From contig NZ_JACKXE010000001.1 of NCBI RefSeq assembly GCF_014212315.1, positions 1,550,001-1,614,000 on the forward strand: a stretch of DNA of 64,000 nucleotides, read 5' to 3'. Source of the DNA: Nocardioides luti. Its GTDB lineage: Bacteria; Actinomycetota; Actinomycetes; Propionibacteriales; Nocardioidaceae. Both the position numbers and the translations under genes were made by a program. Positions 24,053 to 32,665 of the stretch are shown here, piece by piece. The notes under the pieces were generated by a model, which searched no databases, was not told the origin of the DNA, and worked only from the letters and a program-made list of their open reading frames with translations. Position 1 is the first letter of the stretch. Every line of letters starts with the position of its first letter.

Positions 24053-25603
24053 TCAGGAGACGGCGTACGCCGCCAGCTCGCCGGCCAGCGACTCGTGGGC
24101 GCGACCGCTCACGAGCGTCCCCTCGCCGGTGTGCTCGAGGGAGGTGATCTCCCCGTGCTGGTGGATCCGGTTGACCAGGTCGCCCCGCTCGTAGGGCAGC
24201 AGCGCGGTGAACGCGACGCTCGGGTGCGGCAGCTCGCCCTCGATGACCGCGAGCGCCTCAGCGATGCCCTCGCCGGTCTTCGCGGACACGACGACGGCGT
24301 GCGGCTCGCGCTGGCGCAGCCGCGCGATCACCATCGGGTCGGCCGCGTCGGCCTTGTTGATGACGACCAGCTCGGGCACGTGGGTCGCGTTGATCTCGGC
24401 GAACACCTCGCGCACGGCGGCCAGCTGGCCCTCGGGGTCGGGGTGCGAGCCGTCGACGACGTGCAGGATGAGGTCCGAGTCGGCGACCTCCTCCAGCGTC
24501 GAGCGGAAGGCCTCGACGAGCTGGTGCGGCAGGTGCCGGACGAAGCCGACGGTGTCGCTCATGGTGTAGACGCGGCCGTCGTTGGTGGTGGTGCGGCGGG
24601 TGGTGGGGTCGAGCGTCGCGAAGAGCGAGTCCTCGACGAGCACGCCGGCCTGGGTCAGCCGGTTGAGCAGCGAGGACTTGCCGGCGTTGGTGTAGCCCGC
24701 GATCGAGACCGACGGGATCTCGTGGCGCTTGCGGTCGGCCCGCTTGGTGTCGCGGGTGCCCTTCATCTCCTTGAGCTCGCGGCGCAGCTTGGCGATCTTG
24801 GTGTTGATCCGGCGGCGGTCGGTCTCGATCTTGGTCTCACCGGGACCGCGGCCGCCGATACCGGCACCGGCGGCCACGCGGCCACCCGCCTGGCGGGAGA
24901 GGTTGCCACCCCAGCCACGCAGGCGCTGCTTCATGTAGTTGAGCTGGGCCAGCTCGGTCTGCGCCTGCCCCTCGCGGGACTTCGCGTGCTGGGCGAAGAT
25001 GTCGAGGATCAGCGCGGTCCGGTCGACGACCTTGACCTTGAGCCGGTCCTCGAGGTTCCTCAGCTGGCTGGGCGCGAGCTCGCCGTCGCAGATGACGGTG
25101 TCCGCGCCGGTCGCCTGCACGATCTCGCGGATGCCGTCGACCTTGCCGCGGCCGACGTACGTCGCGGGGTCGGGGGTCTGGCGGCGCTGGTAGATCGCCT
25201 CGAGCACCTCGGAGCCGGCCGTCTCGGCGAGCAAGGCGAGCTCGGCCATGGAGTTCTCGGCGTCCTGGACGGTGCCGCCGGTCCAGACGCCGACGAGGAC
25301 GACCCGCTCGAGCCGGAGCTGGCGGTACTCGACCTCGGAGATGTCCTCGAGCTCGGTCGACAGGCTGGCCACGCGGCGCAGCTGGTGCCGCTCGGCGAGG
25401 TCCATCGCGCCGACGGTCATCTCCTCCTCCGGGTCCGGCTCGTCGGCGTAGCCGCTCTGCCAGTCCTCGGTGGTGTCCTCGGTGAGGTCGTCGTCCGTGT
25501 CCGCGTCGGAGGCGTCGGTATCGGTCGCGTCGGTCTCGGTGTCCTCCCACGCGGCGGTCTCGCTGAGCTCGGCGTCGAGGGTGAAGTCGTGTGCGTTCGT
25601 CAT
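24053..25603 (-). CDS. hflX: GTPase HflX (ribosome-associated)
   Basis: 516-aa translational GTPase-like protein that in other bacteria rescues or splits stalled ribosomes. The HflX N-domain spans about residues 98-285 (TYVGRGKVDGI, ICDGELAPSQLRNLE, GGRGPGETKIETDRR). The G domain has G1 GYTNAGKSS (303-311), DTVG G3 (350-353) and NKAD G4 (416-419). The first 70 residues are an unusual acidic extension rich in Asp and Thr (TETDATDTDASDADTDDD). The ATG start has a GGAG site 7 nt upstream. Confidence 0.93.
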   Translation of the reverse strand: MTNAHDFTLDAELSETAAWEDTETDATDTDASDADTDDDLTEDTTEDWQSGYADEPDPEEEMTVGAMDLAERHQLRRVASLSTELEDISEVEYRQLRLERVVLVGVWTGGTVQDAENSMAELALLAETAGSEVLEAIYQRRQTPDPATYVGRGKVDGIREIVQATGADTVICDGELAPSQLRNLEDRLKVKVVDRTALILDIFAQHAKSREGQAQTELAQLNYMKQRLRGWGGNLSRQAGGRVAAGAGIGGRGPGETKIETDRRRINTKIAKLRRELKEMKGTRDTKRADRKRHEIPSVSIAGYTNAGKSSLLNRLTQAGVLVEDSLFATLDPTTRRTTTNDGRVYTMSDTVGFVRHLPHQLVEAFRSTLEEVADSDLILHVVDGSHPDPEGQLAAVREVFAEINATHVPELVVINKADAADPMVIARLRQREPHAVVVSAKTGEGIAEALAVIEGELPHPSVAFTALLPYERGDLVNRIHQHGEITSLEHTGEGTLVSGRAHESLAGELAAYAVS

Positions 25604-25659
25604 AGGTGACTCCAGCGTAGGTCGGGCCGCCGAGTCGCGCTAACCCTTAACCTCCAGGG

Positions 25660-26358
25660 GTGGAGCCGCCCGTCGTCACCGTGTCGCCCGACGGGCGTGA
25701 GCTGGCGGCCCTGGTGGCCGATCTGGTGGCCGATCCGGTGACCGACCTGCCCCCGGGCGTCGGGGGCCGCGTGCTGCTCGGGATCACCGGCTCGCCGGGC
25801 GCCGGGAAGTCCACGCTGGCGGCCGCGCTCGGGACGGCGTACGACGCCGCCGTGGTCCCGATGGACGGCTTCCACCTCGCGGACGTGGAGCTGGTTCGGC
25901 GCGGGCTGCGCGACCGCAAGGGCGCGCCGGAGACGTTCGACGCGGAGGGGTACGCCGACCTGCTGACCCGCCTGCGCTCGCGCCCGGCGCACACCGTGAT
26001 GGCGCCGATGTTCGAGCGCGGGCTCGAGCAGCCGGTCGCCGGGGCGATCCCCGTGCCCGCGTCGGCGGGGCTGGTCGTCACGGAGGGGAACTACCTGCTG
26101 CTGGAGCGGCCGCCGTGGCCCGACGTCCGCGCGCAGCTCGACCGGGTCTGGCACGTGGTGACCGACGACGCGCTGCGGCTGCCGCGGCTCGTCGCCCGGC
26201 ACGTCGCGTCCGGCAAGAGCCCGGCCGCTGCGGCCGCTTGGGTGCACCGGGTGGATCAGGCGAACGCCGTGCTCGTCGAGGAGGCGGCGGCTCGGGCTGA
26301 TGTGGTGCTGGACCTGACGGGGTGGGTGTCAATTTCCCCGGATATCCGGGGAAGTTGA
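25660..26358 (+). CDS. P-loop nucleoside/nucleotide kinase family protein
   Basis: 232-aa kinase of the uridine-kinase/phosphoribulokinase-like group (FrcK/YggC-like). The Walker A motif is GITGSPGAGKST (around residues 42-53), followed by PMDGFHLADVEL (typical of pantothenate/uridine-kinase relatives), TEGNYLLLERPPW and VARHVASGKSP. It phosphorylates a small molecule, possibly a nucleoside or sugar. The final residues GWVSISPDIRGS are encoded by the first of the downstream palindromes, so the stop codon lies inside the hairpin. GTG start; divergent from hflX. Confidence 0.75.
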   Translation: MEPPVVTVSPDGRELAALVADLVADPVTDLPPGVGGRVLLGITGSPGAGKSTLAAALGTAYDAAVVPMDGFHLADVELVRRGLRDRKGAPETFDAEGYADLLTRLRSRPAHTVMAPMFERGLEQPVAGAIPVPASAGLVVTEGNYLLLERPPWPDVRAQLDRVWHVVTDDALRLPRLVARHVASGKSPAAAAAWVHRVDQANAVLVEEAAARADVVLDLTGWVSISPDIRGS

Positions 26359-26416
26359 CGCATCAGCCGCGAATTTCCCCCGGAAAGTGCCAGTTTCCCC
26401 GGATATCCGGGGAAAC
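26328..26416. repeat. Cluster of CCCCGGATATCCGGGG palindromes between convergent genes
   Basis: Two long palindromes sharing the core CCCCGGATATCCGGGG: 26328-26359 (16-bp arms, one mismatch) and 26393-26416 (12-bp perfect arms). A degenerate third piece (GAATTTCCCCCGGAAAG) lies between. The kinase stop codon TGA (26356-26358) is inside the first. Position between convergent genes suggests a bidirectional terminator. Confidence 0.85.
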
Positions 26417-26432
26417 CGACAGCCCCGCCGAC

Positions 26433-27209
26433 CTACTTCGGAGGCATCCGGATCCCACCGTCGACACGGATGGTCTCGCCGTTCATGTAGTTGTTCGTCA
26501 GGCACTCGACGACCATGCTCGCCAGCTCGTCGGGGACGCCGAGTCGCTTGGGGAAGAGCACGCTCTCGCCGAGCTTGGCCTTGAACGCCTCCGCCTGCTC
26601 GCCCTCGCCGTAGATCGGGGTGTCGATCAGGCCGGGCGCGATCGTGTTGAGGCGGATGCCCGACGCGGACAGGTCGCGGGCGACCGGGAGGGTCATGCCG
26701 ACGACGCCGCCCTTGGACGCGGAGTACGACGCCTGACCGATCTGGCCGTCGAACGCCGCGACGCTCGCCATGTTGACGATGGCGCCGCGCTGGCCGTCGG
26801 CATCGGGCTCGTTGCGGCTCATGACGGTCGCGGCCTGGCGGACCATGTCGAAGGTGCCGATCAGGTTGATCTGGATGACCTTGGTGAAGGCGCCGAGGTC
26901 GTGGGCCGACTCGATCTGGCCGTCGCGGCCGATGGTGCGCTGGGCCCAGCCGATGCCGGCGGAGTTCACCACCGCGCGCAGCGGCGCGATCTCGGCTGCG
27001 GCGTTGACGGCCGCGGTGATCTGGTCGGTGTCGGTGACGTCGACCCGGGCGAAGACGCCGCCGATCTCGGCGGCCAGGGCCTCGCCCTTGTCGGCCTGCA
27101 GGTCGGCGACCACGACGACGGCGCCCTTGGCGGCGAGCTGGCGCGCGACGGCGGCGCCGATCCCCGACGAGGCGCCCGTGACGATGGCAGATGCTCCGTT
27201 GATGTCCAT
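26433..27209 (-). CDS. Short-chain dehydrogenase, 3-hydroxyacyl-CoA dehydrogenase type
   Basis: 258-aa SDR close in pattern to type II 3-hydroxyacyl-CoA dehydrogenases (HSD17B10/FabG-like). The cofactor motif is VTGASSGIGAAVAR, with VVADLQ for NAD. The active site is NSAGIG, Ser in VNMASVAAF, and YSASKGGVVGMTLP. The sequence APGLIDTPIYGEG and terminal MNGETIRVDGGIRMPPK are typical. It may act in fatty-acid or branched-chain beta-oxidation. It follows dapF by 34 nt in the same direction. Confidence 0.86.
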   Translation of the reverse strand: MDINGASAIVTGASSGIGAAVARQLAAKGAVVVVADLQADKGEALAAEIGGVFARVDVTDTDQITAAVNAAAEIAPLRAVVNSAGIGWAQRTIGRDGQIESAHDLGAFTKVIQINLIGTFDMVRQAATVMSRNEPDADGQRGAIVNMASVAAFDGQIGQASYSASKGGVVGMTLPVARDLSASGIRLNTIAPGLIDTPIYGEGEQAEAFKAKLGESVLFPKRLGVPDELASMVVECLTNNYMNGETIRVDGGIRMPPK

Positions 27210-27243
27210 GGCTGGGGAGCATAGGGCCCGCGGGCCCCGCCGG

Positions 27244-28092
27244 TCAGAGCGAGGTGGTGCCGCGCGCGACCACGACGGCCGGGCCGGTGAGGAGCACCCG
27301 GTCGTCGGCGGTCCAGGTGACGGTGAGGGTGCCGCCGGGGACGTCGACGCGGTACGCCGTGTCCTCGGCCGGCGGGTCGCCCAGGCCGTCGGCCAGTGCG
27401 GCCGCGACCATCACGGCGCAGGCGCCGGTGCCGCACGAGCGCGTCTCGCCCGAGCCCCGCTCGTGGACCCGCATCGCGACATGACCGGCGCCCCGGCGTA
27501 CGACGAACTCCACGTTCACGCCGTGGGGGTACGTCGCGTCGTCGTGCGCGGGCGCCTCGAGCAGCGGGCCGGCGTCGGCCAGGTCATCGACGAACGCGAC
27601 CGCGTGCGGGTTGCCCATGTCGACGTTGGCGGCGGCCCACCAACGGTCGCCGACGGCCACCTTGGTCTCGCCGATCACGAACGGGCTGCCCATGTCGGCG
27701 GTGACCACGTCACCCTCCAGCGTGAGCACCTTGACGCCGTCGCGGGTGGCGACCGGGATCGGCGCGGAGCCGTCCGCGAGGCCCTCGTCCACGAGGTGCC
27801 GGGCGAAGACCCGGATGCCGTTGCCGCACATCTCCGAGAGCGAGCCGTCGCTGTTGCGGTAGTCCATGAACCACTCGGCCTCGGCGGCATCGGGCAGGTC
27901 GTGCGCGTCGGGACCGGCGTACGACGCCGTGCGGATCACCCGCAGCACCCCGTCGCCCCCGAGGCCGGCGCGCCGGTCGCAGAGCGCGCGGACCCGGGCC
28001 GGGTCGAGGTCGCCGTGCACCGACCCGTCGTGGTCCGGGAGCAGCACGAAGTCGTTCTCCGTGCCATGCCCCTTCAAGAACTCGTAGCTCAT
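27244..28092 (-). CDS. dapF: Diaminopimelate epimerase
   Basis: 282 aa. Converts LL- to meso-diaminopimelate for lysine and peptidoglycan synthesis. The two catalytic cysteines are in SEMCGNGIRVFARH and ETRSCGTGACAVMVAA. The N-terminal FLKGHGTENDFVLLPD and the NPHAVAFVDDL segment are characteristic. The ATG overlaps the stop of the upstream PPOX gene (ATGA), indicating translational coupling. In many actinobacteria dapF lies near miaA, miaB and hflX, as here. Confidence 0.95.
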   Translation of the reverse strand: MSYEFLKGHGTENDFVLLPDHDGSVHGDLDPARVRALCDRRAGLGGDGVLRVIRTASYAGPDAHDLPDAAEAEWFMDYRNSDGSLSEMCGNGIRVFARHLVDEGLADGSAPIPVATRDGVKVLTLEGDVVTADMGSPFVIGETKVAVGDRWWAAANVDMGNPHAVAFVDDLADAGPLLEAPAHDDATYPHGVNVEFVVRRGAGHVAMRVHERGSGETRSCGTGACAVMVAAALADGLGDPPAEDTAYRVDVPGGTLTVTWTADDRVLLTGPAVVVARGTTSL

Positions 28093-28730
28093 GCGTAGAG
28101 GCCCTTCGCGTAGTTCTCGGGCGTGTAGTAGTCGTCGAGCTGCTCCACGGTCATCCCGCTCGGCTCGACCTCCTTGGCGATCACCGCGCGCCGCGGCACC
28201 GTGCCCTCCGGGTCCCAGGTCTCCGGCTTCCAGAGCCCCGAGCGCAGGAACGACTTCGCGCAGTGGAAGAACAGGTCCTCGATCTCGACGACGACCGCGA
28301 GCAGCGGCCGGTGCCCCTTCACGACCATCTCGTCGAAGAACGGCGCGTCGCTGACCAGCCGGGCCCGGCCGTTGATCCGCAGGGTGTCCCCGCGGCCGGG
28401 GATGAAGAAGTTCAGGCCGACGTGCGGGTTCTCGAGGATGTTCTTGTACCCGTCGGCCCGCTTGTTGCCCGGCCGCTCGGCCAGGGCGATCGTCGTGTCG
28501 TCGAGGACGTGGACGAGCTGCCCGGCCGGGTCGCCCTTGGGGCTGGCGTCGCAGGTCCCGTCGAGGGCGGAGGTCGCCATCACGCAGAACGGCGTGGCCG
28601 CCAGCCAGTCCCGATCCACCTCGAGCAGCGCCGGGCGGGACTTGTCGCGCGCCCGCGGGTGCGGGTCGCCGAGCAGCCCGACGAGGTCGTCGACGGTCGT
28701 GATCTCGGTCCAGGTGGTGGTCTGCGGCAC
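28089..28730 (-). CDS. Pyridoxamine 5'-phosphate oxidase-family flavoprotein
   Basis: 213-aa split-barrel flavoprotein resembling the MSMEG_1061-type FMN-dependent PPOX family. Recognisable parts are KSRPALLEVDRDWLAATPFC, CDASPKGDPAGQLVHVLD, PGNKRADGYKNILENPHVGL, FIPGRGDTLRINGRARLV and the Cys/His-containing FFHCAKSFLRSGLWKPE. It likely binds FMN or F420 and reduces a small molecule; substrate unknown. GTG start, with GGAGG only 1 nt upstream. It is coupled to dapF by a 4-nt overlap. Confidence 0.82.
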   Translation of the reverse strand: MPQTTTWTEITTVDDLVGLLGDPHPRARDKSRPALLEVDRDWLAATPFCVMATSALDGTCDASPKGDPAGQLVHVLDDTTIALAERPGNKRADGYKNILENPHVGLNFFIPGRGDTLRINGRARLVSDAPFFDEMVVKGHRPLLAVVVEIEDLFFHCAKSFLRSGLWKPETWDPEGTVPRRAVIAKEVEPSGMTVEQLDDYYTPENYAKGLYA

Positions 28731-28758
28731 GCCTCCACGGTACGCCGTGGGGCGCCCC

Positions 28759-30654
28759 TCAGCCCGCGGGTGTGGGCGTCACCACTCGGGCGGAGCCGCC
28801 GCCGCGCCGGGTCGGCTCGGCAGCCACGGTCAGGAAGCCCCCGGGACCGAACTCGACCGCGGTCGCCGCCCCGATCTCCGAGGTGCTGCCGAACCCGTCG
28901 CCCGCCGGCGTCAGCCGCTGCCCGTAGGGCCGCAGGTCGTCGGCGTAGAGGTCGATGAACGCCGGCTCCGCGACGGACTTCTGGGTGGCGTTGCTCTGCT
29001 GGGCGCGCGGCGCCGCCAGCGCGTCCGGCAGGCTCATCCCGCGGTCGATCCGGTTGAAGATCGTCTGCAGCACGGTCGTGATGATCGTCGAGCCTCCGGG
29101 CGAGCCGAGCGCCAGGAACGGCTTGCCGTCCTCGAGCAGGATCGTCGGCGACATCGAGCTGCGGGGCCGCTTGCCGGGCTCGATGCGGTTCGGGTCGGCC
29201 TTGTCGTAGACCGGCGAGAAGTCCGTGAGCTCGTTGTTCAGCAGGAAGCCGCGCCCGGGGACGACGATCCCGGAGCCGCCGGTCTGCTCGATGGTCAGGG
29301 TGTACTCGACGACGTTGCCGTGCTTGTCGGCGACGGTCAGGTTGGTGGTCTCGACGTTCTCGGTGTCGGTGGTGGCGGCCGACGGGCCGGCCGCGGCCGC
29401 GCCGCACGTGCCGTCGTACGACGTCACGTCACCGGCCTTGGTCGGCTTCTTGAACGCCTTGTCGGGGTCGATCCGGCACGCACGCTCGCGGGCGAAGCGG
29501 TCCGAGAGCAGGTCCTTGGTGGGGACGTCCACGAACCGCGGGTCGCCGTCGTAGGCCGCGCGGTCGGCGTAGGCCAGCGCGCTGGCCTCGAGGTAGTGGT
29601 GCAGCGCCGCCCCGTCGTCCATCGAGGAGATCGGGAACTGCTCGAGGATGTTGAGCGCCTCGCCCACGGTCAGGCCGCCGCTCGAGGACGGGCCCATGCC
29701 GTAGACGTCGTAGCCGCGGAAGTCGGAGTGCGTCGGGCGGCGGTCGACCGCGCGGTAGCGCGCCAGGTCCCCGGCGCGCAGGAAGCCGCGCGGGACCGGC
29801 AGGTCGGTCGTTCGCGTGGTCGGCGGCCGGCGCACCGAACGCACGATCTCGTCGGTGAGCGTGCCGCGGTAGAACGCCTTCGTGCCGCGACGGGCGAGCA
29901 GGCGGTAGGTGTCGGCCAGGTCGGGGTTGCGGAAGCGGGTGCCGACCTTCGGGGCGTGGCCGCCCTTCAGGTAGAGCCGCTTGGTCGGCCGGAACGCCTC
30001 GAAGCGCACCTTGTTGTCGCGCACCTGCTGGTGGAAGGTCCGGTCGACCACGAAGCCGCGGCGGGCGAGCTTGCGGGCGGGGGCGAGCGCCTCGCCCAGC
30101 GAGCGGGTGCCCCAGCGGTCGAGCGCGCGCTGCCAGGTCGCGACGGTGCCGGGGACGCCGACCGAGACGCCGCTGGTGACGAGCTCGGGGGTGAAGTTGT
30201 AGGGCTCGCCGGTCTTCGGGTCGATGAAGGCGTCGTGCGGCATCGCGCTCGGCGCGGTCTCGCGGCCGTCGATGGTGCGCACCTTGCCGGTCCCGGCGTC
30301 GTAGTGGACGAGGTACCCGCCGCCCCCGATGCCCGAGCTGAACGGCTCGGTCACGCCCAGCGCGGCGGCCGTCGCGATGGCGGCGTCGGTCGCGTTGCCG
30401 CCGTGGCGCAGCACCCGCAGCCCGATCCGGGACGCGTCCGCGTCGACCGACGTCACCGCGCCCCCGCGGCCGTAGACGGTCGCCTTCTTCGGCGGCGGGG
30501 TCTCCCGGTGCTCCTGCGAGGACGGGCGCTGGGCGACCGGCCCGTGGGTGCCGCGGGTCGCGCCGGCGGACTCCGCCTGGCCGGCGACGAGGCCGAGGGT
30601 CGTGGCGGCGAGCGCCGCGGCCGCGAGGGCCGAGGTGGGGCGGGTGAGACGCAT
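28759..30654 (-). CDS. ggt: Gamma-glutamyltransferase, secreted
   Basis: 631-aa Ntn-hydrolase precursor. The signal peptide occupies residues 1-30 (SALAAAALAATTLGLVAGQA). The proenzyme self-cleaves before Thr436 in VETTNLTVADKHGN, the nucleophile of the small subunit. Substrate-binding segments are IDGRETAPSAM and RPRSSMSPTILLEDGKP, with oxyanion-hole GSPGGSTIITT. It hydrolyses or transfers gamma-glutamyl groups of glutathione-like or mycothiol-related compounds and glutamine outside the cell. It lies alone in a 100-nt margin downstream of miaA. Confidence 0.93.
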   Translation of the reverse strand: MRLTRPTSALAAAALAATTLGLVAGQAESAGATRGTHGPVAQRPSSQEHRETPPPKKATVYGRGGAVTSVDADASRIGLRVLRHGGNATDAAIATAAALGVTEPFSSGIGGGGYLVHYDAGTGKVRTIDGRETAPSAMPHDAFIDPKTGEPYNFTPELVTSGVSVGVPGTVATWQRALDRWGTRSLGEALAPARKLARRGFVVDRTFHQQVRDNKVRFEAFRPTKRLYLKGGHAPKVGTRFRNPDLADTYRLLARRGTKAFYRGTLTDEIVRSVRRPPTTRTTDLPVPRGFLRAGDLARYRAVDRRPTHSDFRGYDVYGMGPSSSGGLTVGEALNILEQFPISSMDDGAALHHYLEASALAYADRAAYDGDPRFVDVPTKDLLSDRFARERACRIDPDKAFKKPTKAGDVTSYDGTCGAAAAGPSAATTDTENVETTNLTVADKHGNVVEYTLTIEQTGGSGIVVPGRGFLLNNELTDFSPVYDKADPNRIEPGKRPRSSMSPTILLEDGKPFLALGSPGGSTIITTVLQTIFNRIDRGMSLPDALAAPRAQQSNATQKSVAEPAFIDLYADDLRPYGQRLTPAGDGFGSTSEIGAATAVEFGPGGFLTVAAEPTRRGGGSARVVTPTPAG

Positions 30655-30753
30655 GCGATTCCTCCCGAGACGGAGTGCTGGTGTCCCACCACCCTGCCCC
30701 GGACCGCCGACAGTGTCGAGGACCCCGTCGGGTGAACGCCTCCCGACGCCCCT

Positions 30754-31716
30754 TCAGCCGACCGCGCGGACCGCGGCGAGCGCGCGGGCGAGCCGCTCCG
30801 GGTCGTCGTGGTCGACCCACACGATCCGGGGGTCCTTGCGGAACCAGCCGTCCTGGCGGCGCGCGAAGCGCCGGGTCGCCGACGTCGTGCGGTCGCGGGC
30901 CTCGTCCAGGCTCAGCTCGCCGTGGAGGTACGCCGCCACCTGGGCGTAGCCGATCGCGCGCGACGCGGTGCGTCCGTCTGCGAGGCCCTCGTCCAGCAGG
31001 CGTCGTACCTCCTCGACGAAGCCCTGCTCGAACATCTCCTCCACGCGCTGCGCGATCCGCGCGTCGAGCGTGGGCCGGTCGATGTCGACGCCGACCTGGA
31101 CGGTGTGCGGGTCGGCGTACTCGAGCACGGGGAGGCTGGCGGAGTACGGGCGGCCGGTCAGCGCGATGACCTCGAGCGCACGGACCGTGCGGCGGCCGTT
31201 CTCGGGGAGCATGGTCGCGGCGGCCTGCGGGTCCTGCTCGCGGAGCCGCTCGTAGAGCGCCGCCGGGCCGATCCGCTCGAGCTCGTCCTCGAGCCCCCGG
31301 CGTACGCCCTCGTCGGTGGCGGGGAACTCGAAGCGGTCCAGGATGGCGCGGGTGTAGAGCGCGGAGCCGCCGACCAGCACCGGCACCACGCCGCGCCCGC
31401 GCAGGTCGGCCACCACCGCCCGCGCCCAGCCCTGGAACTGCGCGACCGTCGCCGGCTCGTGGATCTCCTGGGTGTCGAGGAGGTGGTGCGGGATGCCGCG
31501 GCGCTCGGCCGGGGGGAGCTTGGCGGTGCCGATGTCCATGCCGCGGTAGACCTGCATCGCGTCGGTGTTGACGACCTCGCCGCCCAGCGCCTCGGCGAGG
31601 TCGAGGGAGAGCCCGGTCTTGCCCGACGCGGTCGCGCCGACGACCGCCACGACCGGCGTCGACGGGGGCGTCGATCCGGCTGCCGATCCGGACGTCGTGG
31701 GTCGGGTGTCCGGCAT
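30754..31716 (-). CDS. miaA: tRNA dimethylallyltransferase MiaA
   Basis: 320 aa. Transfers dimethylallyl to A37 of tRNAs reading UNN codons; MiaB in this window then methylthiolates the product. P-loop GATASGKT (residues 27-34), followed by VNTDAMQVYRGMDIGTAKL, PHHLLDTQE, LVGGSALYTRAILD and NGRRTVRALEVIALTGRP, all family signatures. The start ATG at 31714-31716 gives a 20-residue Ser/Thr/Pro leader before the fold. Divergent from the antitoxin-like gene. Confidence 0.95.
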   Translation of the reverse strand: MPDTRPTTSGSAAGSTPPSTPVVAVVGATASGKTGLSLDLAEALGGEVVNTDAMQVYRGMDIGTAKLPPAERRGIPHHLLDTQEIHEPATVAQFQGWARAVVADLRGRGVVPVLVGGSALYTRAILDRFEFPATDEGVRRGLEDELERIGPAALYERLREQDPQAAATMLPENGRRTVRALEVIALTGRPYSASLPVLEYADPHTVQVGVDIDRPTLDARIAQRVEEMFEQGFVEEVRRLLDEGLADGRTASRAIGYAQVAAYLHGELSLDEARDRTTSATRRFARRQDGWFRKDPRIVWVDHDDPERLARALAAVRAVG

Positions 31717-31776
31717 GTCGTTAGTGTGGCAAGTGCGACCGCCCCTCGCGGGGCCGACCCGATCCAGGAGTGTGCG

Positions 31777-32010
31777 ATGAGCTTTTTCGACAAGGCCAAG
31801 AAGGCCGTGAGCGGCGCCGTGGACAAGCACGGCGACAAGATCGCGGGCGGCATCGACAAGGCCGCCGCGGCGGCCGACAAGAAGACCGGCGGCAAGCACA
31901 GCGGCCAGCTGGCCACGGGTGCGCAGAAGGCCAAGGAGGCCCTCGACAAGCTCGACGGCAAGAACGACGACATCCGCGACACCCGGCGCGACGAGCGCGG
32001 GCCCCGATGA
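31777..32010 (+). CDS. MT0933/Rv0909-like antitoxin-family protein, 77 aa
   Basis: Small Lys/Asp/Ala-rich protein (MSFFDKAKKAVSGAVDKHGD, then KIAGGIDKAAAAADKKTGGKHS) of the MT0933-like antitoxin family. The repeated helix pattern and the GGIDKA/DKKTGGK motif are typical. In mycobacteria the relative is listed as antitoxin of Rv0909-Rv0910, but no toxin-like (START/SRPBCC) gene follows here, so it may be a solo member. ATG has AGGAG 7 nt upstream. The stop overlaps the next start by 4 nt. Confidence 0.8.
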   Translation: MSFFDKAKKAVSGAVDKHGDKIAGGIDKAAAAADKKTGGKHSGQLATGAQKAKEALDKLDGKNDDIRDTRRDERGPR

Positions 32011-32174
32011 CGGCTCCGGTGCCGGAGGAGTACGACGGCGACCGGCCCGACCCGTCGACCGGGACGCCCCCCGGCGAGCACAGCAGCGACCTGCCCGACG
32101 GTGACGACGACCGCCGCGGCGCGGAGGAGCAGGCGGAGAACGCCGAGACCTCCACGGACCAGCCCTCGCAGTGA
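32007..32174 (+). CDS. Small acidic protein, 55 aa
   Basis: Starts in the stop codon of the antitoxin-like gene (ATGA) and ends in the start of the NUDIX gene (GTGA), so three genes are chained by 4-nt overlaps. The product is an intrinsically disordered-looking acidic peptide (PEEYDGDRPDPSTGTPPGEH, then DDDRRGAEEQAENAETS). No family recognised. The double overlap is the main evidence that it is translated. Confidence 0.62.
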   Translation: MTAPVPEEYDGDRPDPSTGTPPGEHSSDLPDGDDDRRGAEEQAENAETSTDQPSQ

Positions 32175-32635
32175 GTCGCTTCGTCGTCGTCCCCGCGTCC
32201 TACGTCTTCCTCCTCCGGGAGGGCGACGCGGGGACCGAGGTGCTGCTGCAGCGCCGCCAGAACACCGGCTACATGGACGACCACTGGGCCGCGGCCGCCG
32301 CGGGCCACGTGGAGCGGGGCGAGACGGCGTACGACGCCGCGCACCGCGAGGCGCTCGAGGAGATCGACGTGAGCGACCTCGACCTGGCGTTCGTGACGTC
32401 CATGCAGCGGACCCGGCACGCCGACGCGATCGACGAGCGGGTCGACTTCTTCTTCACCGCGCGGTCGTGGTCCGGCGACCCGCGCATCGTCGAGCCCGAG
32501 AAGTGCGCCGAGCTGCGCTGGTGCGCCCTCACCGACCTGCCCACGCCGGTCGTGCCGCACGAGGCCTCGGTCCTCGAGGCGATCCGGAGCGGCACCACCA
32601 CGGCGTACTCCACCTTCGGCTTCACCACCCCCTGA
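32171..32635 (+). CDS. NUDIX hydrolase
   Basis: 154 aa. The Nudix box GHVERGETAYDAAHREALEE (about residues 41-60) fits the consensus well. The N-terminal VVVPASYVFLLREGDAGTEVLLQRR and the downstream FVTSMQRTRHADAIDERVDFF pattern match actinobacterial NUDIX proteins annotated as (d)NTP pyrophosphatase-like. Substrate not deducible. It is third in the overlapping chain with the antitoxin-like and acidic small proteins. Confidence 0.88.
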   Translation: MSRFVVVPASYVFLLREGDAGTEVLLQRRQNTGYMDDHWAAAAAGHVERGETAYDAAHREALEEIDVSDLDLAFVTSMQRTRHADAIDERVDFFFTARSWSGDPRIVEPEKCAELRWCALTDLPTPVVPHEASVLEAIRSGTTTAYSTFGFTTP

Positions 32636-32665
32636 CCGCCCCCATCCCGACCCCAGGAGGACCCC

